DNA of 64,000 bases from Clostridiales bacterium (lineage in GTDB: Bacteria; Bacillota; Clostridia; Oscillospirales; CAG-272). The DNA lies in assembly GCA_016288155.1 (NCBI GenBank), contig JAEEYP010000063.1:1-64000 (forward strand), read 5' to 3'. The notes below the pieces were generated by a model. The model made no database searches, had not been told where the DNA came from, and was given only the letters and a program-made list of their open reading frames with translations. The stretch's first letter is position 1; the number at the start of each line of letters is the position of its first letter. Below are positions 8,509 through 16,511 of this stretch, piece after piece. A program made the position numbers and the translations under genes.

Positions 8509-9672
8509 ATGAAGGGGAAAAACGTAAGGAGGATCGTTCGGTTGGCGGCGGCGCTGATCGCCGCCGCGCTGGCTGTCCCGTGCCTGTGCACGGCGGCGGG
8601 GGAAGCCGCGCCGTTCGACGTCGACGCGCGCAGCGCCGTGCTCATGGAGGCGCACACGGGGCAGGTCCTGTATGCGAAGAACGCGGACGAGGCGCTGCCG
8701 CCCGCGTCCGTCACGAAGATCATGACGCTGCTTTTGGTGATGGAAGCGGTCGACGGCGGGCGGATGCGGCTCGAGGATACGCTGACCGTCAGCGAATACG
8801 CCGCCTCGATGGGCGGTTCCCAGGTGTATCTGGAGCCGGGGGAGAAGATGACCGTCGAGGATCTGATCAAATGTACCGTGATCTCCTCCGCCAACGACGC
8901 CGCCGTCGCGCTCGCCGAAGCGGTCTGCGGTACGGAAGAAGCGTTTGTCGGGCGCATGAACGAGCGGGCGGCGGAACTCGGTATGACGAGCACGCATTTT
9001 GAGAACGTGACCGGATTGGACGACGACACGACGGCGCACCAGACGAGCGCTCTCGATATCGCCCTGATGTCGCGGGAACTGCTCCGCCATGAAACGATTT
9101 TGAAGTATACGACGATCTGGATGGATTCGATCCGTGACGGCGCGTTCGGACTGACGAACACGAACCGCCTGATCCGGTATTTCAGCGGTGCGACCGGACT
9201 GAAGACCGGTTCCACCGCGAAGGCGAAATTCTGCATCAGCGCGACGGCCGAACGGGACGGCATGCATCTGATCGCCGTCATCATGGGTTCGCCGACGCGC
9301 GACGTGCGCAACGAGATGGCGAAGCGTCTGCTCGAATGGGGGTTCTCCCGCTACGCCCTGTACGAATCTCCGGCGGCTGCCTGCGGGACCGTCCGCGTGA
9401 CGGGCGGCACCGCTTCGGAGTGCCGCACGGAACGCGCCGCGTTTTCTTTGGTGATGGAGAAAGAAAAATGCCGCGGCGTCACGGAGGAGACAACGCTCGC
9501 ACAGTCGCTCGAAGCGCCCGTCGTACAGGGGCAGGTCGTCGGGCGCACCGTATTCCGTCTGGACGGTGAGGTCGTCGGCGAGATCCCCGTCACCGCCTCG
9601 GAGGAGGTGACGGAGATCGGCTTCTGGGAACTTCTTCTGCGGCTCGTTCACGGGATGCTTCTCGGAAAATAA
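8509..9672 (+). CDS. dacF: D-alanyl-D-alanine carboxypeptidase, DacF type
   Basis: A low-molecular-weight PBP of about 387 residues. It has a signal peptide (to about residue 30, ending near CTAAGEAAPF), the catalytic PASVTK (SxxK), SSANDAA (SxN) and GLKTGSTAKAKF (KTG) motifs, and a C-terminal beta domain ending in an amphipathic helix likely to anchor it to the membrane. It trims the terminal D-Ala of peptidoglycan stem peptides; DacF and DacB act on the spore cortex in Bacillus. I use the ATG at 8509 because the G-rich SD (8494-8502) touches the other in-frame ATG at 8503, leaving no spacing. The sigma-F-like promoter upstream favours a forespore role (inference). Confidence 0.92.
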   Translation: MKGKNVRRIVRLAAALIAAALAVPCLCTAAGEAAPFDVDARSAVLMEAHTGQVLYAKNADEALPPASVTKIMTLLLVMEAVDGGRMRLEDTLTVSEYAASMGGSQVYLEPGEKMTVEDLIKCTVISSANDAAVALAEAVCGTEEAFVGRMNERAAELGMTSTHFENVTGLDDDTTAHQTSALDIALMSRELLRHETILKYTTIWMDSIRDGAFGLTNTNRLIRYFSGATGLKTGSTAKAKFCISATAERDGMHLIAVIMGSPTRDVRNEMAKRLLEWGFSRYALYESPAAACGTVRVTGGTASECRTERAAFSLVMEKEKCRGVTEETTLAQSLEAPVVQGQVVGRTVFRLDGEVVGEIPVTASEEVTEIGFWELLLRLVHGMLLGK

Positions 9673-9713
9673 CGATTCTTTTTGACAGAAGTCAACTTTT
9701 TGTGCCGGATATC

Positions 9714-9742
9714 TTGCAATGCCCCCGAAGATATTGTATAAT
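9714..9742 (+). promoter_or_regulatory. Vegetative promoter of pgi
   Basis: TTGCAA (9714-9719), 17-nt spacer, TATAAT (9737-9742), 33 nt before the pgi start. A small dyad TTGAC-AGAA-GTCAA followed by CTTTTT (9682-9700) just upstream may weakly terminate dacF. Confidence 0.8.
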
Positions 9743-9775
9743 AACGTCAAATTGAATCTTCGGAGGATGATATCC

Positions 9776-11113
9776 ATGGCACTGAAACTCAACGAGAAAT
9801 TTTTGAAGGATTTTATTTCGGAGAACGAGATGCGCGCCATCGAGCCGCAGGCGATGAACGCCTGCGCGACGGTCGTCGGACACAGCGGACCGGGGGCGGA
9901 TTTCCTCGGTTGGCTCGATCTTCCCGTCGCCTATGACAAGGACGAATTCGCGCGCGTCAAGGCGGCCGCGGAGCGCATCCGCAAAATGTGTGACGTGCTC
10001 GTCGTGATCGGCATCGGCGGTTCCTATCTCGGCGCGCGCGCCGCGATCGAGTTCGTCACCTCTCCGCTGTACAATACGCTTGCGAAGGATACGCCTCAGA
10101 TCTATTTCACGGGGAACAGCATCAGCGCTTCCGCCATGCACGATCTGCTCGAGATCTGCCGCGGAAAAGATATCTGTGTGAACGTGGTCTCGAAGTCCGG
10201 CACGACGACGGAGCCGGCCGTCGCTTTCCGCATCTTCCGCGGTCTTCTTGAGAAGAAATACGGCGTCGACGGCGCGCGCGAGCGGATCTTCGCCACGACG
10301 GACAAGGCGCGCGGAACGCTGAAAGAATTCTCCGACGCAATGGGATACGAGACGTTCGTCGTCCCCGACGATATCGGCGGGCGCTACTCGGTGCTCACCT
10401 CCGTCGGTCTGTTGCCGATCGCCTGCGCCGGGATCGACGTCGACGCGATGATGCGCGGCGCCGCCGACGCGCGGGAACGCTTCCTCAGCGCTCCGTTCGC
10501 GGAAAACGACTGCCTGCGGTACGCCGCGATCCGGAACATCCTTCTGCGCAAAGGGAAGGTCACCGAGATCCTCGCCGCGTACGAACCCGCGGCGCAGATG
10601 CTCAGCGAATGGTGGAAGCAGCTGTACGGGGAGAGCGAGGGCAAGGACAACCGCGGTCTGTTCCCGGCTTCCGTCGTTTTCTCGACCGACCTTCATTCTC
10701 TCGGTCAGTACATCCAGCAGGGACTTCGCAATCAGTTCGAGACCGTGCTCGACATCCGTACCTCGCCCGTTTCCGTCTCCGTGCCGGATGATCCGGCGAA
10801 TATGGACGGTCTCAACTTCCTCTCCGGCAGCGATCTGCACGACATCAACCGCACGGCGATGCTCGGCACGCTCTTCGCGCATACGGACGGCAGCGTTCCG
10901 AACGCCGTGATCGAGATCGACGACAGAAGCGCGTACACGTTCGGCACGCTCGTATACTTCTTTGAACTTGCCTGCGCCGTCTCCGGCTATATGCTCGGCG
11001 TGAATCCGTTCGATCAGCCCGGCGTCGAGGCGTACAAGAAGAATATGTTCGCGCTGCTCGGCAAACCGGGATACGAGGAGAAGCGCGCGGCGCTCGAAGC
11101 GCGCATGGGATGA
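9776..11113 (+). CDS. pgi: Glucose-6-phosphate isomerase
   Basis: The 445-residue product carries [16 protein letters not shown] and [16 protein letters not shown], the phosphosugar-binding SIS motifs of Pgi, and has the short length of Firmicute enzymes. It interconverts glucose-6-P and fructose-6-P in glycolysis and gluconeogenesis. The ATG at 9776 has GGAGG 9 nt upstream; an in-frame upstream ATG lies before the promoter and is excluded. The gene appears monocistronic, with its own promoter and the next gene's promoter 79 nt after its stop. Confidence 0.97.
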   Translation: MALKLNEKFLKDFISENEMRAIEPQAMNACATVVGHSGPGADFLGWLDLPVAYDKDEFARVKAAAERIRKMCDVLVVIGIGGSYLGARAAIEFVTSPLYNTLAKDTPQIYFTGNSISASAMHDLLEICRGKDICVNVVSKSGTTTEPAVAFRIFRGLLEKKYGVDGARERIFATTDKARGTLKEFSDAMGYETFVVPDDIGGRYSVLTSVGLLPIACAGIDVDAMMRGAADARERFLSAPFAENDCLRYAAIRNILLRKGKVTEILAAYEPAAQMLSEWWKQLYGESEGKDNRGLFPASVVFSTDLHSLGQYIQQGLRNQFETVLDIRTSPVSVSVPDDPANMDGLNFLSGSDLHDINRTAMLGTLFAHTDGSVPNAVIEIDDRSAYTFGTLVYFFELACAVSGYMLGVNPFDQPGVEAYKKNMFALLGKPGYEEKRAALEARMG

Positions 11114-11191
11114 TTTGACCGGACTTTCCGTTCCCGCCGCGCCGACATGAAAAGTTTACGGTTTGTTTTCACCTTTCCCGGCGATTCCTCC

Positions 11192-11245
11192 TTGCATTTT
11201 CTCCGCCGATACTGTATACTATAGGTGGGTATGTCCGTAACCCAC
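11192..11245 (+). promoter_or_regulatory. Promoter and downstream inverted repeat of the P-loop gene
   Basis: TTGCAT (11192-11197), 17-nt spacer, TATACT (11215-11220). Starting 4 nt after the -10, GTGGGT (11225-11230) and ACCCAC (11240-11245) form an inverted repeat with a 9-nt gap. It could be an operator over the start site or a 5' hairpin. Confidence 0.75.
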
Positions 11246-11274
11246 AAAACATCCACGTAGGAGGAATGCGAATC

Positions 11275-11679
11275 ATGAGACTGATCATCGGAGTGAAGGG
11301 GACCGGCAAAACGAAAACGCTGATCGAGTTGGTGAATACTGCGCTGCAGCAGAGCAAGGGCGACGTCGTCTGCATCGAAAAGGGCAACAAGCTTACATAC
11401 GACATCAAGTATCAGTGCCGCCTGATCGATACGGAAGTGTATTCCGTGTCGGACTGCGAAACGCTGTACGGGTTTGTCGCCGGGATCCTTGCCAGCAATC
11501 ACGACGTGACCGATCTGTTTATCGATTCCGCTCTGAAAATCGGCAACAACGACCGGGATGCGTTCGACGTTTTCCTCAGCCGTGTGGACGCGCTCACCTC
11601 CAAACTCAACGTCAACTGCGTGATGACCTCCTCCATACCCGTCGAGGAAGCTTCGGACACTGTGAAAAAGTACCTTTGA
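11275..11679 (+). CDS. Small conserved P-loop protein of unknown function
   Basis: A 134-residue protein beginning MRLIIGVKGTGKTKTLIEL, with a Walker A motif (GVKGTGKT) at residues 6-13. No convincing Walker B is visible; LFIDSALKIG near residue 80 is the best candidate. I recall closely similar proteins of this length across Clostridia, usually annotated only as ATP-binding or hypothetical. The ATG at 11275 is preferred over 11266 because GGAGG is 10 nt upstream of the former and 1 nt from the latter. The gene is monocistronic: promoter at 11192-11220 and a strong terminator 15 nt after the stop. No substrate or partner can be inferred. Confidence 0.85.
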   Translation: MRLIIGVKGTGKTKTLIELVNTALQQSKGDVVCIEKGNKLTYDIKYQCRLIDTEVYSVSDCETLYGFVAGILASNHDVTDLFIDSALKIGNNDRDAFDVFLSRVDALTSKLNVNCVMTSSIPVEEASDTVKKYL

Positions 11680-11694
11680 TCCGATACGAACCCG

Positions 11695-11734
11695 TCCCGC
11701 GGAGCGGCGCTGCCGCTCCGCGGGATCTTTTTTT
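11695..11734 (+). terminator. Intrinsic terminator after the P-loop gene
   Basis: A 14-bp perfect GC-rich stem (11695-11708 with 11712-11725, loop GCT) is followed by C and a run of seven T (11728-11734). Confidence 0.95.
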
Positions 11735-11744
11735 CTGCCGGATT

Positions 11745-11827
11745 CTGTCATTTTCGCACAGCCCGCATATGATGGTACAGAAGGGCAGCGTGCTCTTTGT
11801 ATGCCGTATGCCCCGCACCGGCGGGGC
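11745..11827 (+). promoter_or_regulatory. Possible promoter and leader hairpin of the Cys-rich gene
   Basis: CTGTCA (11745-11750), 17-nt spacer, TATGAT (11768-11773) is a moderate vegetative match. A 7-bp GC hairpin (GCCCCGC 11810-11816 with GCGGGGC 11821-11827) lies in the leader 36 nt before the start codon. Assignment is tentative. Confidence 0.4.
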
Positions 11828-11863
11828 GTCGATACAGTGCAGAGAAAGGATTCGGTGAAAACT

Positions 11864-12688
11864 ATGAATGATACCAGGAGGGATACGGTGTGCATCGATA
11901 CATACCGCGTCCTCGATTCCTGCCGTGACAAGGATTGCTTTGAGGACGTCCGTGTGTATCTGACGGAAGAGGGACAGGATATCGTCGACCGCAGCGGCTC
12001 GCTCCGCGTGCGTGACGCACAGATCCTGCGCGCGTATATCGATATCGATCCCATGCCGTTCCACCGCGGCTTCTATCAGCTCCATATCCGTCTGTTCATC
12101 AAGATCGTCTGCGAGGCGTGCGTCGGTCAGGGAAATACCCGCGAGCTGTGCGGGGTGTGCGCCGTCGATAAAAAGACGGTCCTCTTCGGGAGCGAAGGGA
12201 GCGTCAGCATCTTCAAGAGCAGCGGCGGATCGGGCTTCTGCCCGGACCGCGGTACGGGAGAATGCAGCGTCGGCAGCAATCTGCCGATCGCCGTGCTCGA
12301 AACGGTGGAGCCTCTCGTGCTCAATTCCCGCATCGCGGAGCCGCACCGTCCGTGCTGCTGCGCCTGTTCCGTCGACGAGATCCCCGACGATATCGGCTGT
12401 ATGCTCGGCTGTCGGCTGACGGCGCCGGAAAATGCGAACCGACTGCTCGTGTCGCTCGGTCTCTTTTCCGTCGTTCGTCTGGAGCGGCCGGCGCAGTATC
12501 TGATCAGCGCGTCGGACTACGCCGTCCCGGAGAAGGAATGCGGCGCCGTGGAGGACGACAATCCGTGCAGCGCGTTCCGCAATATGAAATTCCCGATCTC
12601 CGAGTTCAGCCCTCCGTCCGGGAGCGAACTGGTCGGGGACTGCGGCTGCGGCGCCTCGGATGCATCGACGCGCCGATGCGGCGGATAA
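11864..12688 (+). CDS. Cysteine-rich conserved protein, function unknown
   Basis: A 274-residue protein with 20 cysteines, including CEAC, CGVC, CCCAC, and a C-terminal DCGCG. It starts MNDTRRDTVCIDTYRVLDSC; the middle has a beta-rich segment (RDAQILRAYIDIDPMPFHRG). I recall proteins with this N-terminus as widespread in Clostridia without a known role. There is no signal peptide or membrane segment. The cysteine clusters suggest metal binding or disulfide cross-linking, as in spore coat or exosporium proteins; that is inference. The ATG at 11864 has only a weak SD (AAAGGA). It stands between a strong terminator and a hairpin, so it is probably monocistronic. Confidence 0.8.
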   Translation: MNDTRRDTVCIDTYRVLDSCRDKDCFEDVRVYLTEEGQDIVDRSGSLRVRDAQILRAYIDIDPMPFHRGFYQLHIRLFIKIVCEACVGQGNTRELCGVCAVDKKTVLFGSEGSVSIFKSSGGSGFCPDRGTGECSVGSNLPIAVLETVEPLVLNSRIAEPHRPCCCACSVDEIPDDIGCMLGCRLTAPENANRLLVSLGLFSVVRLERPAQYLISASDYAVPEKECGAVEDDNPCSAFRNMKFPISEFSPPSGSELVGDCGCGASDASTRRCGG

Positions 12689-12695
12689 AAGCAGG

Positions 12696-12726
12696 TCGGG
12701 AGGGTATGCGCCGCATACCCTCCCGA
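12696..12726. terminator. Perfect 14-bp hairpin after the Cys-rich gene
   Basis: TCGGGAGGGTATGC (12696-12709) and GCATACCCTCCCGA (12713-12726) pair perfectly with a 3-nt loop, 8 nt after the stop. There is no U tract on the plus strand, so it may be a 3' end stabiliser or a factor-assisted terminator. Confidence 0.55.
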
Positions 12727-12782
12727 TCCGCCGCTGCGGGCAAAGAAAAGAGAAAAACGTCGTCAAATCTCGCGTCCCCCCC

Positions 12783-12811
12783 TTGCATTTCTCCGGCAAA
12801 TATACTACAAT
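12783..12811 (+). promoter_or_regulatory. Promoter of the nucleotidyltransferase-galE-galM operon
   Basis: TTGCAT (12783-12788), 17-nt spacer, TACAAT (12806-12811). The predicted leader (from about 12818) includes a 13-codon frame, 12838-12879, whose TGA overlaps the next ATG as ATGA; it has no clear SD. Confidence 0.75.
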
Positions 12812-12875
12812 AATACCGTATGGCAGATTTCATAACTATGGAAGAAAGGCAGCCATGCGGCTGTAAGGTTTTGTC

Positions 12876-13781
12876 ATGACGTTATTTGTTCTTGCGGCAG
12901 GGATGGGTTCCCGCTACGGCGGTCTGAAGCAGATCGATCCGATGACGGAACACGGCGAATTCATCATCGATTTCTCCGTGTACGACGCGCTGCGCGTCGG
13001 CTTCGACCGGGTCGTCTTTATCATCAAGCGGGAGAATGCCGCGCTGTTCCGCGAAACGATCGGCGCGCGGCTCGAAGGAAAGATCCGCGTGGAATACGCG
13101 TTCCAGGGAATGGATATGCTCGTTCCCGCCGATAAGATCCCGCCCGAACGTGTCAAGCCGTGGGGAACGTTCCATGCGCTTTTGTGCGCGAGGACGTATT
13201 TGAACGAGCCGTTCGCCGTCATCAACGCCGACGACTTCTACGGCGCGGACGCGTACCGGAAGATGGCGGATTTTCTGCGTTCCGTGGAGAAGTGTCCGGA
13301 CAACCGTACCTTTGCCATGGTCGGCTATCCCGTCGGGAACACGCTGACGGAGGCGGGCAGCGTCGCGCGCGGCGTCTGCGTGACGGAAAACGGGATCCTT
13401 CGTTCCATCGTCGAGCGGACGAAGATCTTCAAGGATCCTGCCGGAGCGCGCTTTACGGACGAAAACGGAAATACCGTGATCCTGCCGCCGGACACCCCGG
13501 TATCCATGAATTTCTGGGGGTTCACGCCCTCCTTCTTTACCGATTCCGCGAAGTATTTCGACGCGTTTCTCGCCGATACGTCGCGCGATCCGCTGAAATC
13601 CGAGTGCTATCTGCCCAGTGTGGTCGGCGAGATGATCCGGGCAAAGGAATGCGAGGTCGCCGTTCTTGCCACGACCGCGCGCTGGTACGGCGTGACGTAT
13701 CACGAAGATAAGGCTTCCGTGACGGAAAGCATCCGCGCCATGGTGCGAAACGGCGAATATCCGGACGGGCTCTGGAAATAA
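12876..13781 (+). CDS. Sugar-phosphate nucleotidyltransferase family protein
   Basis: A 301-residue NTP-transferase fold: the N-terminal [14 protein letters not shown] loop binds the nucleotide, NADDFYG is the metal-binding aspartate region, and [11 protein letters not shown] lies in the sugar-binding half. These enzymes join a sugar-1-phosphate to a nucleotide with release of pyrophosphate. It is followed by galE (37 nt) and galM, so UDP-glucose or UDP-galactose formation in a Leloir-like route is likely (inference); the exact sugar cannot be read. The start ATG has AAGG 7 nt upstream. Confidence 0.85.
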   Translation: MTLFVLAAGMGSRYGGLKQIDPMTEHGEFIIDFSVYDALRVGFDRVVFIIKRENAALFRETIGARLEGKIRVEYAFQGMDMLVPADKIPPERVKPWGTFHALLCARTYLNEPFAVINADDFYGADAYRKMADFLRSVEKCPDNRTFAMVGYPVGNTLTEAGSVARGVCVTENGILRSIVERTKIFKDPAGARFTDENGNTVILPPDTPVSMNFWGFTPSFFTDSAKYFDAFLADTSRDPLKSECYLPSVVGEMIRAKECEVAVLATTARWYGVTYHEDKASVTESIRAMVRNGEYPDGLWK

Positions 13782-13818
13782 AAGACGGGATACCGGCCAT
13801 GCCGGGGAAAGGATAATT

Positions 13819-14835
13819 ATGTCGATTCTTGTTACGGGCGGGAGCGGGTATATCGGTTCCCATACGATCGTCGAGCTGCAGAGCGCGGGATATGACGTCG
13901 TCGTATGCGACAATCTGAGCAATTCAAGCGCAAAATCGCTCGAGCGCGTCCGGGTCATCACCGGAAAGCCCGTCGTTTTCTATAAAGCGGATATCCGCGA
14001 CCGCGAAGCCATGGAGAAGATCTTTGAGGAGCAGAAGATCGATTCCGTGATCCATTTCGCAGGGCTGAAAGCCGTCGGCGAGTCTGTCGCCAAGCCGTGG
14101 GAATACTACGAAAACAACATCGGCGGCACGCTGACGCTCGTCGACGTGATGCGCCGGCACGGCGTGAAGAATATCATTTTTTCCTCTTCCGCCACGGTGT
14201 ACGGCGATCCCGCCTTTATCCCGATCACGGAGGAATGCCCGAAGGGGCAGTGCACGAATCCGTACGGCTGGACGAAATCGATGCTTGAGCAGATCCTGAC
14301 GGATATCCAGCGCGCGGATCCGTCCTGGAACGTGGTGCTTCTCCGGTATTTCAACCCGATCGGCGCGCATAAGAGCGGGCTCATCGGCGAGAATCCCAAC
14401 GGGGTCCCGAACAATCTGATGCCGTACGTGACGCAGGTCGCCGTCGGGAAGCGTCCGGAGCTCGGTGTTTTCGGCAACGATTACGACACGCCGGACGGTA
14501 CGGGCGTGCGCGATTATATCCACGTCGTGGATCTTGCGAAGGGGCACGTGAAGGCACTTGCCAAACTGCAGGGAGAGGGCGGCCTGTATATCTACAATCT
14601 CGGCACGGGCAAAGGGTACAGCGTTCTCGACATCGTAAAGAATTTTGAGAAGGCGACGGGCGTGAGGATCCCGTATTCCATCAAGCCGCGCCGACCGGGC
14701 GATATCGCCACGTGTTATGCAAGCGCCGAAAAAGCAAAGGCGGAGCTGGGCTGGGAAGCGGAAAACGATATTCTCGACATGTGCGCCGACTCGTGGAGAT
14801 GGCAGAAAATGAACCCGAACGGGTACGAAGACTGA
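13819..14835 (+). CDS. galE: UDP-glucose 4-epimerase
   Basis: A 338-residue extended short-chain dehydrogenase: the NAD-binding [10 protein letters not shown] at the N-terminus, active-site Tyr-Lys in NPYGWTKSM near residue 150, a catalytic Ser in SSSATVYG, and the C-terminal DYIHVVDLA and GYSVLDIV segments. It interconverts UDP-glucose and UDP-galactose. AAAGGA precedes the ATG. It lies between a nucleotidyltransferase and galM; neither galK nor galT is present in the window. Confidence 0.97.
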   Translation: MSILVTGGSGYIGSHTIVELQSAGYDVVVCDNLSNSSAKSLERVRVITGKPVVFYKADIRDREAMEKIFEEQKIDSVIHFAGLKAVGESVAKPWEYYENNIGGTLTLVDVMRRHGVKNIIFSSSATVYGDPAFIPITEECPKGQCTNPYGWTKSMLEQILTDIQRADPSWNVVLLRYFNPIGAHKSGLIGENPNGVPNNLMPYVTQVAVGKRPELGVFGNDYDTPDGTGVRDYIHVVDLAKGHVKALAKLQGEGGLYIYNLGTGKGYSVLDIVKNFEKATGVRIPYSIKPRRPGDIATCYASAEKAKAELGWEAENDILDMCADSWRWQKMNPNGYED

Positions 14836-14865
14836 AATAGAAAAGGAAGACGAGGTAGAAACGTC

Positions 14866-15927
14866 ATGAGCATTGAAAAGGAACTGTTTGGAAAACTGCC
14901 GTGCGGCTGCGAGGTCTGGGCGTATACGCTGAAGAACGCGTCCTCCACCTCCGTCCGCGTGATGAATCTCGGCGGAACGCTGCTCAATATCTGGGCGAAG
15001 GACAAAAACGGCGAAACGGCGGACGTGATCTGCGGCTACGACTCCGTTGACGGGTATCGCAGTGCGTCGGGGTATCAGGGCGCGCTGATCGGCCGGTACG
15101 GGAACCGGATCGGCGGGGCGCGCTTCACGCTGGACGGCGTCGCCTACGATCTTTACAAGAACGACGGCGACAATCATCTGCACGGCGGGAAGTGCGGCTT
15201 CGATAAGAAGCTTTGGACCGTGCGTCAGTCCGGCACGGACGCGGAGCCCGCGCTGATCCTTACGCTCGTCAGCCCGGCGATGGAGGAGAACTATCCCGGA
15301 ACGCTGACCGTCACGGTGATTTATACGCTCACCGCCGCCGGTGCGCTGTCGATCCGCTATATGGCGATGACGGACGCGCCGACGATCCTCAGCCTGACGA
15401 ATCACTCCTATTTCAATCTGAGCGGCTATCAGAACGGGAACGTCGGTTCCCACACGCTCTGGATCGATGCCGACCGTATCAACGGACTCGGCGCCGGTCT
15501 GATCCCGGACGGGACGATCCTCCCGGTCGACGGGACGCCGTACGATTTCCGCACGGAAAGATCCGTAGGGGACGCGATCGCCGCCGATCACCCGATGGTA
15601 CGTGAGTTCAACGGCTTCGACAACAACTTCATTTTCCGCGATTTCGACGGCAAGGTGCGGCATCGTGCTACGCTCCGCCATCCGGCGAGCGGCCGCGTGA
15701 TGAAGATGTACACGGATCAGCCGTGCGTACAGCTGTACACCGCGAACATGATCAACGAAAACGACGTGCCCTTCAAGGGCGGCGTGCCGCAGCGCGTTCA
15801 CTGCGCGCTGTGCCTTGAGACGCAGGCGATGCCGGACAGCATCAACCATCCCGGCTTCACGAACGTCGTCCTTCGTCCCGGCGAAGCGTACGACCGCACG
15901 ACGGTGTACGAGTTCACCTGCGAATGA
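14866..15927 (+). CDS. galM: Aldose 1-epimerase (galactose mutarotase)
   Basis: A 353-residue beta-sandwich mutarotase. The family marks are GRYGNRIGGARF, the first histidine in DNHLHGG, the catalytic His in LTNHSYFNLSG and the C-terminal catalytic Glu in CLETQAMPDSINHPGF. It speeds conversion of beta- to alpha-D-galactose or glucose, feeding GalK-type kinases. It is 30 nt downstream of galE with a GAGG SD and ends the operon at a bidirectional terminator. Confidence 0.95.
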   Translation: MSIEKELFGKLPCGCEVWAYTLKNASSTSVRVMNLGGTLLNIWAKDKNGETADVICGYDSVDGYRSASGYQGALIGRYGNRIGGARFTLDGVAYDLYKNDGDNHLHGGKCGFDKKLWTVRQSGTDAEPALILTLVSPAMEENYPGTLTVTVIYTLTAAGALSIRYMAMTDAPTILSLTNHSYFNLSGYQNGNVGSHTLWIDADRINGLGAGLIPDGTILPVDGTPYDFRTERSVGDAIAADHPMVREFNGFDNNFIFRDFDGKVRHRATLRHPASGRVMKMYTDQPCVQLYTANMINENDVPFKGGVPQRVHCALCLETQAMPDSINHPGFTNVVLRPGEAYDRTTVYEFTCE

Positions 15928-15950
15928 CCTGGAATTCGGCAAATGCAGAA

Positions 15951-15984
15951 AAAGCGCATGCCCGTGCTGACGGGCATGCGCTTT
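15951..15984. terminator. Bidirectional intrinsic terminator
   Basis: AAAGCGCATGCCCG (15951-15964) and CGGGCATGCGCTTT (15971-15984) form a 14-bp stem with a 6-nt loop between convergent galM and the GNAT gene. The minus-strand reading ends in five U; the plus-strand reading ends in CUUU-CG-CUUU. Confidence 0.88.
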
Positions 15985-15999
15985 CGCTTTATCCGACTT

Positions 16000-16497
16000 T
16001 CAGAGAGACCGCACGCAGCAGATTTCCGTGACTCCCTTGATCTCTTTGTGTTTTGCGGTTGCCGAAAATCCGTTTGCCTCGTAGAACCGTCTCGCGCGTT
16101 CGTTCTCCGCAAAGACCCAGAGCATGACGCGCCCGTATCCCGCCGCCTTCATGTCGCCGAGACATCGCGCCATCATCCGCGTGCCGCAGCCGCGCCGCCA
16201 GTTTTGCGGCAGGCTGTGGATGCAGATGAGTTCCGCGTATCCCTCCATGTCCGCGTCGCGGGCGGCGTCCCACCAGGCGATGCAGTGCGGGGCGCCGTCA
16301 AGGAACAAGAGATAGCCGTTGCCCTTGTTCTCGGCGAGGAGCCGCCGGTACATATCTTCCGCGCGGCCGATCTCCGTGCAGCGGGCGAGCACGTCCGGGG
16401 CGAGGATGGAACGGAAAGCGGCTTTCCAGCTTTCCGTCTGTATATACGCCAGCGTGTGCTCGTCTCCCGGCTGTACGCGCCGTATCGTGATCTCCAT
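16000..16497 (-). CDS. GNAT-family N-acetyltransferase
   Basis: 165 residues of the GNAT fold. The acetyl-CoA pyrophosphate-binding loop is NWRRGCGTRMM near residue 100 and the final motif is NERARRFYEANGF. The acceptor substrate cannot be predicted; it resembles stand-alone GNATs that acetylate small amines or protein N-termini. The ATG at 16497 has an AGGGGGG SD. It is 14 nt downstream of the TrmH-family gene and is the last gene of the prfB run. Confidence 0.9.
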   Translation of the reverse strand: MEITIRRVQPGDEHTLAYIQTESWKAAFRSILAPDVLARCTEIGRAEDMYRRLLAENKGNGYLLFLDGAPHCIAWWDAARDADMEGYAELICIHSLPQNWRRGCGTRMMARCLGDMKAAGYGRVMLWVFAENERARRFYEANGFSATAKHKEIKGVTEICCVRSL

Positions 16498-16511
16498 ACC
16501 GATGCCCCCCT

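Noticed and set aside
9682-9700. TTGACA as a -35 box upstream of pgi
   Set aside because: No -10 lies 16-18 nt downstream; the sequence is half of a short dyad followed by T residues and fits a weak terminator better.
13924-15942. A 672-codon open frame opposite galE and galM
   Set aside because: Shadow of conserved genes; no SD or recognisable domain.
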